A DNA stretch of 8,810 bases from Chloroflexota bacterium (lineage in GTDB: Bacteria > Chloroflexota > Ktedonobacteria > Ktedonobacterales > Ktedonobacteraceae). The DNA lies in contig VBHI01000141.1 in the NCBI GenBank assembly GCA_005881495.1, positions 12,136-20,945 of the forward strand. The letters run 5' to 3'. The first letter of the stretch is position 1. Each line of letters begins with the position of its first letter. Position numbers and translations under genes: made by a program. Below, piece by piece: positions 1 to 8,600 of this stretch. The notes below the pieces were generated by a model that was not told where the DNA came from, did not search any database, and saw nothing but the letters and a program-made list of their open reading frames with translations.

Positions 1-942
1 GGAATTAGGAAGAGAGCGTCGAGACCAGAACTGTGTACCGGCTATGATGATAAAGAAGAGCAGCCAGAGAGAGAAATTGCCTTGTAACCACGACCAGATC
101 TGGAAAGCGACGAGACCAAGAAAACCCAGGATCCAGAGGCGACGATCTATGGCAGCTAAAACTCGCCCACCATCAAATGGGACAACTGGAATAAGATTAA
201 ACAGGTTCATAAAAAAGCCAAAGTAGGCAAGTGGTGCCCAAACACTTCGTATTTCTGGTGTCTGTAGTGCAAGGAATAAACAGACCGAAGAGGCAATTGC
301 ACCGGCGATAGGTCCTGCAATGCCAACCTCTGCCTCATCTTTGGCATTTTTGGGCATCTGGCGCATAAAGACAGCCGCACCCAGTAATGGAATGAAAATC
401 ATACCTCCGACAGGTATACCTTTCAACTTCATCACTAGTGCGTGTCCCATCTCATGAATAAAGAGCAACGCCACTAGCCCAACGGCAAATTGCCACCCAA
501 AAATGTATGAATAGACGACAATCGAGACGATGGCAGAGATACCTGCCCAGCCAAACTTCAGGAAAACGCTCAGCAGCGGAAATTTGAGCAGTAATGCTCC
601 AATAGCTGCACCGATACCTCCAAGCCCAGCCAGTCCCTTGCGTTTCATACTACCAGCATTCGGTTGTTCTTTAGCTGATGACTGCGGCGTTTCAGTGCCA
701 ACATCACCAGTGTAATCCTGGCTGCTCCCGCTAAATTCATGATATTCTTGTGTCATTGCGGGATCATAGCTATTCACCACAGTTGGACCGTGCATGTAAT
801 CGGAATATGATTGTAGTTGTTGTACAGGTTGGGCAGAACGAGGTGTCTTTGACATATCCTGCTGATAATAAGAAGGGTTAGCATAATCAGTTTCTTGCGG
901 AGCCTCACTATATTCAGCGAAATCATCAGGATTCCAATGCAT
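1..942 (-). CDS. Site-2-protease-like M50 membrane metalloprotease (3'-partial)
   Basis: This is a membrane-embedded zinc protease of the M50/site-2 protease family, which typically cuts substrates within or next to a membrane segment. The visible 314 codons run off the left edge without a stop. Residues 1-100 are a hydrophilic Gln/Tyr/Ser/Pro-rich segment, probably cytoplasmic and disordered. From about residue 103 hydrophobic segments alternate. The zinc motif HEMGH is at 163-167 (two His ligands and catalytic Glu164), and the second family motif NLIPVVPFDGG ends at 259, with Asp257 as likely third ligand. A further hydrophobic stretch lies at about 268-303. Start: ATG at 942 with GAGG six bases upstream; an in-frame stop lies at 961-963, so at most a TTG at 954 could extend it. 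It follows cinA by 82 bp on the same strand. No PDZ domain is visible in the part present. The family is well supported; the substrate is unknown. Confidence 0.85.
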   Translation of the reverse strand, partial: MHWNPDDFAEYSEAPQETDYANPSYYQQDMSKTPRSAQPVQQLQSYSDYMHGPTVVNSYDPAMTQEYHEFSGSSQDYTGDVGTETPQSSAKEQPNAGSMKRKGLAGLGGIGAAIGALLLKFPLLSVFLKFGWAGISAIVSIVVYSYIFGWQFAVGLVALLFIHEMGHALVMKLKGIPVGGMIFIPLLGAAVFMRQMPKNAKDEAEVGIAGPIAGAIASSVCLFLALQTPEIRSVWAPLAYFGFFMNLFNLIPVVPFDGGRVLAAIDRRLWILGFLGLVAFQIWSWLQGNFSLWLLFFIIIAGTQFWSRRSLPNS

Positions 943-1024
943 CTCTGGCCTCAATTCTGCCTATACTTTGTTTCATTGTATTTAAACACATTACATATTA
1001 CGTAAACAGTACACATTGGTTGCG

Positions 1025-2266
1025 TTATTCCCCCTTCTTAACACCTTCAAGGTGTAACCTCAATAGATTAAGAGAGGAGAGTATGGCAAAGCGCTTATTG
1101 TCCTCGCGACTACTGCGCCAACCCGGTCCCATCCCTGTTACAACACCTTGCGGGCCTTCTATGGCTATATGAATAGTCCCAACGGATTTTCCCTCTTGTG
1201 TGTCAGGTCCGGCAACCCCAGTAATACCAAGTCCGTAGTCTGCACCGAAGTGCTCACGAATAGCATGGGCCATGGCACGGGCAGTTTCTTCACTGATAGC
1301 TCCATGGTGCTCAATAATCTCATGTGGCACACCCATCAGCTCCTTGACTTTGGTACTATATGCCGTCACGCCACCAATGAAGTGCTTCGAACTGGTGGGA
1401 AAATCCGTAATGGTACTGGAAAGAAGCCCACCTGTGAGCGACTCCATCACGGCCAGTGTCTGATTTCGTGCCTGGAGAAGATTGCCCACCACACCTTGTA
1501 GCGTTTCCTTGCCGATACCAAAGACGTGATGACCCAGTATTCGGCGTACCCGCACTTCCATTTCCGAAACCTGTCGCTCGGCCTCTTCACTGCTATCACC
1601 TTTGGCAGTAATACGTACATCAATAGCATCAGACTTGGCGTAGGTAGCGATGGTCGGGTTATTGCTATGGAGCAGTGAATCCAGTCGCTCTTCAACAGCC
1701 GATTCTCCTAGACCAGAAACACGGAGAATACGAGTAAAGATTAAACCGCCCGTATAGGGCTTCAACCTCGGGATGACTTCTAGCTCCCACATACGATGCA
1801 TTTCTCGCGGCACGCCAGGCATGGCAACAATGATATGATCGTCTTTTTCGACCCACCAGCCTGGTGCGGTCCCCACCGGGTTGGGAAGAGGCTTTGCGGA
1901 AGATATCAGCGTGGCCTGTTTGACATTACGCTCCGGCATATTGACCTTACGAGTCGCAAAATAACTTCGCAATTCTTCCTCTAACCGGGGATCAACCTGC
2001 ATTGTCTCTCCGAGCAACGCGCTAATTGACTCACGGGCGAGATCATCTTCGGTTGGCCCCAGTCCACCTGTCATGATAATCAAATCGGATCGTTCCCAGG
2101 CGCGCTTCAACGTCTCAACGATTCGACCCTGATTGTCCCCCACTTGCGAAACAAAATAGAGATCTATACCCAATGCCGAAAGACTTTGTGCAAGATAGGT
2201 CGCATTGGTATCGGTAATGTGGCCCAGGAGCAATTCAGTACCACATGAAAGGATTTCAGCGCGCAT
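1025..2266 (-). CDS. cinA: CinA family protein (MoaB/MogA-like domain plus NMN deamidase domain)
   Basis: The 413-residue product is the usual length for full two-domain CinA. The N-terminal half is a MoaB/MogA-like nucleotide or molybdopterin-binding fold: an opening CGTELLLG (8-15), TGGLGPTEDD (66-75), GTAPG (132-136) and MPGVPREM (149-156). The C-terminal half, from about residue 250, is the PncC type, which in characterised members hydrolyses nicotinamide mononucleotide to nicotinic acid mononucleotide and ammonia in pyridine nucleotide recycling; it shows ESLTGG (275-280) and GITGVAGPD (347-355). In other bacteria cinA is linked to competence and recA, but no recA is present here. The frame is open upstream to 2347, giving 27 extra residues, but the ATG at 2266 matches the family's MxAEIL start and has GGAGG four bases upstream, so it is preferred. 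It is divergent from nrdJ and lies upstream of the M50 protease gene. Confidence 0.93.
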   Translation of the reverse strand: MRAEILSCGTELLLGHITDTNATYLAQSLSALGIDLYFVSQVGDNQGRIVETLKRAWERSDLIIMTGGLGPTEDDLARESISALLGETMQVDPRLEEELRSYFATRKVNMPERNVKQATLISSAKPLPNPVGTAPGWWVEKDDHIIVAMPGVPREMHRMWELEVIPRLKPYTGGLIFTRILRVSGLGESAVEERLDSLLHSNNPTIATYAKSDAIDVRITAKGDSSEEAERQVSEMEVRVRRILGHHVFGIGKETLQGVVGNLLQARNQTLAVMESLTGGLLSSTITDFPTSSKHFIGGVTAYSTKVKELMGVPHEIIEHHGAISEETARAMAHAIREHFGADYGLGITGVAGPDTQEGKSVGTIHIAIEGPQGVVTGMGPGWRSSREDNKRFAILSSLNLLRLHLEGVKKGE

Positions 2267-2383
2267 GATGCCTCCGTGAACGGAATAGAACGACAAACAA
2301 TAAGCAAAATGAGATATAGCGGGGCTGAACAGAACACAGGCAAGCACCGTGTACTACATCTCAACAAGCGTAAAACGCATGTT

Positions 2384-2413
2384 ACTATATCATATCATAA
2401 AAACGTTCATCAA
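2384..2413 (-). promoter_or_regulatory. Candidate sigma-70-type promoter for cinA
   Basis: Read on the minus strand there is TTGATG (2413-2408) and TATAGT (2389-2384) separated by 18 bases. It would give a leader of about 110 bases before the cinA ATG at 2266. The -35 hexamer overlaps the left edge of the first NrdR-like palindrome (2408-2423). This is a pattern match only, and the region is AT-rich, so chance matches are possible. Confidence 0.4.
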
Positions 2414-2423
2414 TATATTGTGT
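2408..2423. promoter_or_regulatory. NrdR box 1 (candidate operator)
   Basis: The 16-base site is CATCAATATATTGTGT. Its core CAATATATTG is a perfect 10-bp palindrome and matches the known NrdR consensus, approximately acaCwAtATaTwGtgt. NrdR is the ATP/dATP-sensing zinc-ribbon repressor of ribonucleotide reductase genes, and it usually binds two boxes about three helical turns apart; a second box lies 30 bp to the right. The gene downstream on the plus strand is an RNR, which strongly supports the reading. The nrdR gene itself is not in this window. Confidence 0.8.
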
Positions 2424-2437
2424 TAGAAACGTAAGAA

Positions 2438-2453
2438 AATCAATATGTTGTGC
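2438..2453. promoter_or_regulatory. NrdR box 2 (candidate operator)
   Basis: The 16-base site is AATCAATATGTTGTGC, with the core CAATATGTTG, which has one departure from palindromic symmetry. It is a weaker match than box 1 but lies exactly 30 bp from it, the helical phasing typical of tandem NrdR boxes. It ends 8 bases before the -35 hexamer of the RNR promoter at 2462, so NrdR bound here would sit against RNA polymerase. Confidence 0.75.
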
Positions 2454-2461
2454 CAAAAGCC

Positions 2462-2490
2462 TTGCAATTGACGCTTTTTCTGAGTATACT
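2462..2490 (+). promoter_or_regulatory. Sigma-70-type promoter of nrdJ
   Basis: TTGCAA (2462-2467) and TATACT (2485-2490) are separated by the ideal 17 bases. The predicted transcription start is about 2496-2498, giving a leader of about 105 bases before the GTG at 2602. The two NrdR-like boxes lie directly upstream. A better-looking -35 (TTGACG at 2468) is only 11 bases from the -10 and was discounted. Confidence 0.65.
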
Positions 2491-2496
2491 GTGTTG

Positions 2497-2515
2497 CGTA
2501 GGTCAAAAACCTGCG
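2497..2515 (+). other. Hairpin at the predicted 5' end of the nrdJ mRNA
   Basis: CGTAGGT (2497-2503) can pair with ACCTGCG (2509-2515), including one G-U pair, around the loop CAAAA. The stem begins at the predicted transcription start, so it could cap and stabilise the 5' end. It is short and could be chance. No cobalamin-riboswitch B12 box is visible in the leader, although the enzyme depends on B12. Confidence 0.3.
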
Positions 2516-2586
2516 AGGTAATTTCTGAAGGCGGGCATGTGAATAAGTGGGATGTATCATATTTGTAAAACGGATATTTTGAACAG

Positions 2587-2592
2587 AAGGAG
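2587..2592 (+). promoter_or_regulatory. Ribosome binding site of nrdJ, fixing a GTG start
   Basis: AAGGAG lies nine bases before the GTG at 2602. It supports GTG as start codon. The next in-frame ATG (2689, in VFMDRYSL) falls inside conserved-looking N-terminal sequence and has no comparable Shine-Dalgarno sequence. Confidence 0.75.
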
Positions 2593-2601
2593 CGACAACG
2601 A

Positions 2602-5600
2602 GTGTTAGAACAGCAGAAGCAAGCTTCTCAAATAAGCCCCGGTACGGAGAAGCGCACCCAGTTAGAAGGGATTCGCCAGAAAGTTTTCATGGATAGATAT
2701 TCTCTGAAGGACCCATCGGGGCAGCCATTGGAGTTTTATCCAGAACAACTCTGGGCCAGAGTTGCACGAGGCATCGCCGCAGTAGAAACGACAGAAGAGA
2801 AGCAGACGCACTGGGAAAAGCGGTTCTACGAGGCGCTGGTTGACTTTCAGTTTGTACCGGGCGGCCGTATCCTGGCCGGCGCGGGCTCGGGCCACCAGGT
2901 CACGTTTTATAACTGTATGCCACCTGACCAGGAAGTGCTTACAGAAGATGGTTATCGACCAATTTCCGAAATCAAGATTGGCGATCTTGTGGTAACACAT
3001 CGCAATCGTCTGCGTCCAGTAGTGCATAAGTTTGAGCGCGAAACTGAGGAACCACTCTACATCATCCGACCTAAGAAAATGGGCTACGATGATTTGCGCG
3101 TGACAGGGGATCACAAAGTATACATTATCCGTTCAGAGTGGGTTAACAAACATAAGTCGCGTGATGATCTCCATTTGCAGCATGAGCCAGATTGGATTCC
3201 AGCCAAAGAAATTAAACCTGGTGATTACGTTGCCGTCGCATATAACGGCGAGGAATGCCCTCCCAACATAATCTCCCTCCAGGATTACATCCCAGAACAT
3301 GAAACGCAGGACGGCAAGCTCTTTAAAGCAACCACACGCGGCTATCACGGTTATGTATCGGATTGGGGAACACACTACAAGATTCATGATCACCTGGTTC
3401 TCGATGGAGAATTGTGCTATCTGTTCGGACGCTGGCTTGGTGATGGTTGTGTGACGCATCGCACAGGCACTGATATTCCATCCGGGATCAAAATCGTTTT
3501 TTCCCTGGATGAGAAAAATGAAGCTAAAGAGGTTGCTCGAATTATCGAAGCCAAGTTCGGTATCGAAGGCTCCATCAAGTTGAGCAGTACAGAACGCTGG
3601 TATGACCTGTGGGTGAATTCCATGCCCATTGGGGAGTTCTTTAAGGCATTTCTCGGTTGCTACAGCTATGGTAAGCGGCTTCCCGACCAACTGATGCATT
3701 TGCCTGCCGAACTCACTCTAGAATTGTTGCGTGGATTGTTCAGCGCCGATGGTTACGTATCTGATAACAAACTCGGCATAGTGCTATCGAATCGAACACT
3801 TGCTGTCCAAATTCACCAGCTTCTACTGCGAATGGGATATTTATTCTCGGTTCGTGAGAATACGCATCGCTTAGGGCGTGTGCCTGCCTACCGTGTTCAG
3901 GCTACTGCAAATGAGTGCGCGCCGCTCTTTGAGCGATTCTTTGGTGTTCAAGCACCTGAACACAGCGTCGATTTGAAATACTATTTTGAATACGACAGCC
4001 TCAAGTGGGTGCGGATCGATGAAATTGCTGTTGAAGATTATTCTGGCATCGTGCTGGATATTGAGGTTGAGGAAGATCATTCGTTCATTTCAGCCGGTAT
4101 CGTGGTCTCAAACTGTTATGTTATTCCCAGTCCTGAAGACAGCCGCCAGGGTATTCTCGATAACTTAAAGGTTATGACCGAAATCATGGCGCGCGGCGGC
4201 GGGGTCGGCATTAATCTTTCTACGCTGCGACCGCGCGGTTCTTACATTAAGACGGTGAATGGCACTGCATCGGGTCCGTGTTCCTGGGCACAGCTGTATT
4301 CGGTGGCAACGGGCGATGTCATTCAGCAGGGGGGATGCTTCGGTCCTGACGAACGCATCGCCACAGACCGCGGCCTTATTCAATCAAAGGAACTGGCCGA
4401 CCGTTTAGATACCGGAGAAACAATCCAGGCTCAAACACATAAAGGTTTGCGTCCTTTCAAACATGTTTTCCGCAATGGAATCAAAGACCTCTACGAGGTA
4501 ACAACTAGCCGTGGTTATCGAGTGAGGGTAACGCTCGATCATAAGTTAGGTGTTCTGCGCAACGGCGAGATTGTCACCATTCCTTTGCGTGGACTCGAAG
4601 AGGGCGACGAAATTTTACTCCTCTTGGGCGAAGGAGTAAACAGCAATGTATCTTTCATGCCTCTCTCCTCAAGCCCATATAAACGCTCCAAGATGAGCAC
4701 CACCCTCAATGAGAAAGTGTCCTTTCCAACTCACCTTACACCAGAGTTAGCTTACTTGTTAGGTTATTTCTATGGAGATGGTTATGTATTGCAGGGAAAG
4801 AAAGTCACCTGGCATGATAAAAAGGGAATTTCTTTTGCTGTGTCGAATACACAGCCCGATGTCCAAAGTCACCTTGTTTCGTTGCTAAAAGACCTGTTTG
4901 GTATAGAAGCCAAGGTATATCAGGGCGATGGCGCATGTACCAATGTTGTGGCATTTTCACGTCTGTTGGTGGAATGGCTAAAAGAGAACGGTCTTCTCAA
5001 ACAAATGGCTCATGCTGTTCGTATTCCTGAAGCTCTCTTCCGATCACCTTCTACTGTAGTAGGGGCTTTCCTTGGGGGTTACTTCGATGCTGATGGCAGT
5101 GATAGAGGTGGAAAAGGTGGCTATGGATTTGACAGTGTAAGTCGAGAAATGTTGGAGGATGTTCAGCAACTCTTGCTTACAAATGGCATTGTCTCCCATA
5201 TCTCAACGCAGAATCCCAGCAAACAAAGTTGGTTACCAAAACACCGGCTCATTGTAACGGGTGCCCAGTTCAAGGAGCGCTTCCGCAAGCTCATATCTAT
5301 CTCTATTAACAAGGATCAACAACGCGAAGGAAAACGTAGCCATCACAGCAACTACCCCATGGAGGTTTGGGGCACGTTAGCGATTCCAGGTCGGTACTAT
5401 CAAGGTCTCTTTGACTACACGAAAGCAAGAGTGTCGCATTACGCTCTGACACGAGTGCGCGAGCGTGTGCTAGCAGCGGGGGGCGTAGCAATGGTAGAGC
5501 GACTTGACGCGCTTTTAGGTGTGCTGCCTGATGCTATTATTTCAATAAGGCCAATTGGTACTTCAGAGGTTTATGACTTTGAAGTTGAGGACGTTCATCT

Positions 5601-8600
5601 TCTCTCCGGTGGGGGAATTTATACTTCTAACAGTAGAAGAGGCGCGCTTATGATCATGCTAGATGACACGCATCCCGATATAGAAGAGTTCATTACAGTC
5701 AAGCGCACGGCTGGCAAGATCGAACATGCCAATCTCTCGGTTTGTATCTCCGATAAATTCATGGAAGCGGTTAAAGAGGATGCCGACTGGGATCTCATCT
5801 GGCAGGGTGAGGTAAAGAAGACGATCCGCGCTCGTAGTTTGTGGGACCTGATCTGCAAGTCTGCCTGGGAGTCAGCGGAGCCAGGGATGGTCTTTATGGA
5901 TCGCTACAATAAGCTCTCCAATACCTGGTATTACGAGAATATTCGCTGCGTGAATCCTTGCGTTACAGGCGATACGCTTGTTTCTACAGAGCATGGATAT
6001 ACGTCCGCGCGTGACTTGCGAGTAGGTATGAAAGTCCGCACTCCGTCTGGGCTAAAGCCCATCGAAAAGATGTATAACAATGGTCTTCAGCGCATCTATC
6101 GTGTGGAATTTTCCGACGGTGGCTATCTAGAAGGTACTGCCGATCACAAGCTTAAAGTTGTACGCCGCAAAAAGTATCAGTGGGTGCCCATCGCTGAGTT
6201 GGCCCAGGGCGATAAGGTTCTGGTCATAGCCAATGAAACCTTTGGCCCACGCCAGAGCCTTCCAAAGGAAGCGCTGGAGTATATCACCAAACGAGAACTC
6301 ACCACCGCCAACTATTATGATCGCAAACTTGGTCTAATCGTTGGTGCTGTGCTAGGCGACGGCGTGCTGAGTGTAGTCCAATCTCGGAACAGCCACTCTA
6401 ATCAATGCAAGGTAGCCTTTGGCGCTCATGAAGATGGCTGGTATGATACGTTCACGAATTTGATGACGGATATGAACATCCACACGCATCGCACGCTCGC
6501 CGAAAAAGAGTTTGTTGGTGAAGGCGGTGTTGCCGTCAAGCATGCATCCGTGCGGCTAGAATGCTATAAATTGGCAACTTTGCTCGTACGCATTGGTATG
6601 ATACCCAATATTAAGGCACCACAAAAGACCATTCCTGCCGCTTTCATGTGCATGGAAAAAGAATTCCTGGCTGGAATCCTTGATGGCCTCTTTTCGACGG
6701 ATGGCAGTGTACTCATGAAACAGGACAACCCGATGTTGCGCTTCCACACGTCATCATATGAATTGGCGCAACAGGTACGTTTAATCCTGCTTCAGTTCGG
6801 CATTCACGGACGCATCTATCGCGCAACCCGTGATGAGGATATTGTGTACGATGGCCGCTCGATGTATGGCACGGGCGAGAAGTACGATATCCTCATCATG
6901 AACGAGGGTATTGCACGCTTTTACGCAGAGATTGGTCTAAGTCACCCAGAGAAAGCAGCACGCCTGAAAGAGATCGCCGAAGATTGGCATTGCATCGGTG
7001 GTACATGGACGGCATCGGTTGTCTCGGTTCAGGATACTGAGCGCGAAGAAGAGGTCTATGACCTCTACGAACCTGACACGCTCACCTGGGTCACAAATGG
7101 GTACTGCTCGCTGGATTGCGGAGAACAAGGCCTGCCTCCCTGGGGCGTCTGCAACCTGGGCGCGCTCAATCTCTCCGCATTCGTAGTAGACGGCAAGATG
7201 GACTGGGAGCGGCTTGCCGAGACAAGCAAAGTCGCGATGCGCTTCCTGGATAACGTTATCGACGCCAACGAGTACTTTATCGAAGAAAACAAACAGGCGC
7301 AGCTTGGTACTCGCCGTACAGGCCTGGGGACGATGGGTCTCGCTGATGCGCTTATCAAGATGAAAGTTGCCTATGGCAGCGAGGCATCGGTCCCATTGAT
7401 TGAGCGCATCTACACGATCATCCGCGACGCCTCTTATGATGCCTCGTCGGATATAGCAGCCGAGAAGGGTTCGTTTCCCCACTTCGACCGTGAAAAGTAC
7501 CTGCAAGGGCAGTTCATCAAGCACCTACCTAAAGCAATACAGAAAAAGATTAAGGAGCAGGGTATCCGTAATGCGGTGCTTTTGACACAAGCTCCGACGG
7601 GGACGACGAGTCTGCTGGCGGGTGTCAGTTCGGGCATCGAGCCGGTATATGACTTCGCAATGGTGCGACGTGACCGCACCGGTGAGCATATACTCTATCA
7701 TCCGTTGCTCCAGGCCTGGCGAGATGAACACCCCAATGAGCCAACACCGCATTACTTCGTTGCTTCCAACGATCTATCACCGGAAGAACATGTACGCGTG
7801 CAGGCGACGATCCAGCGCTATACAGACTCTAGTATCAGTAAAACGGTGAATGCGCCCAACAACCACACGGTCGAAGACGTACAGAGACTCTATCGATTGG
7901 CTTATGAGATGGGCTGTAAGGGTATCACTTATTACCGCGACGGTTCGCGAGATGCAGTTCTGACTCGGGTGGAGGACGAGAAGAAAGCAGCCGCCCAGCA
8001 AGAACCAAAGATGGAGCCAGTGGTATCTATCCAGCAAGGGATCAAAGCAAGACCAGCAGTGGTACAGGGCTACACCCGCCAGGTAAGTGCGCCGGAAGGG
8101 AAAGTCAACGTCACGATCAATAGCGACGAGCACGGACCATTGGAGGTGTTCGTTAATGTTGGTAAAGCCGGTAGCGATATTGCAGCCCTTGCCGAGGCGT
8201 TGGGCCGCCTGATTTCTCTGAACTTGCGTGTGCTCAGCCCACTTTCTCAGACTGACCGTGCCAAAGAAATCGCGGATCAATTGCGCGGCATTGGCGGGAG
8301 CCGCTCCGTAGGCTTTGGTATGCAACAGGTACGCTCTCTGCCTGACGCTGTTGCACGTGCATTGGAGATGCATATGGAGGCGTTGGGGGCAGAGCAGGAG
8401 AAAGCTGGTTCCCGGGACAACCCAGGAGAGACAGCCAATAAGACATTAAGTAATGGCAGTGGAGTTCAGGCGGAAGATGCGATGCCACTACTCAGCATGA
8501 GCCATTTAAGCGTAACTGGTAATCTCTGCCCGAAGTGTGGCTGCAATACCCTGGTGTATGAAGAGGGTTGCCGCAAGTGCTATAGCTGCGGACATAGCGA

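Noticed and set aside
943..1024. Separate promoter in the 82-bp AT-rich gap before the M50 protease gene
   Set aside because: Candidate hexamers on the minus strand (TTTACG, TACAAT) are 20 bases apart, too far for a confident call.
1456..1839. Leu in place of Cys in the CinA ESCTGG motif (ESLTGG)
   Set aside because: As I recall, ESLTGG is a common variant in CinA proteins and the Ser is kept, so it is not evidence of inactivity.
2267..2347. N-terminal extension of CinA by 27 residues, starting at an ATG at 2347
   Set aside because: The extension is not CinA-like, the family start MxAEIL begins at 2266, and a GGAGG sits four bases before that ATG.
2491..2601. Cobalamin riboswitch in the nrdJ leader
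   Set aside because: The leader is only about 105 bases and no B12 box or multi-helix layout was seen; NrdR boxes explain the regulation better.
3133..3699. 188-codon open frame on the minus strand inside intein 1
   Set aside because: It is antisense to the intein's splicing and endonuclease motifs, and its translation is not protein-like.
5959..7098. Ending intein 3 at the canonical-looking Asn in VTNG (N1499) instead of D1505
   Set aside because: This would leave GYCSLD in front of CGEQ and make Gly the +1 residue, which cannot act as nucleophile and would disrupt the NPCGE active-site motif.
6937..7524. 195-codon open frame on the minus strand inside nrdJ
   Set aside because: It is antisense to conserved NrdJ sequence, its product has no recognisable motif, and no promoter or ribosome site supports it.
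7777..8373. 198-codon open frame on the minus strand inside nrdJ
   Set aside because: It is antisense to the conserved CKGITYYRDGSR and TSCPD coding region; this is a codon-bias shadow.
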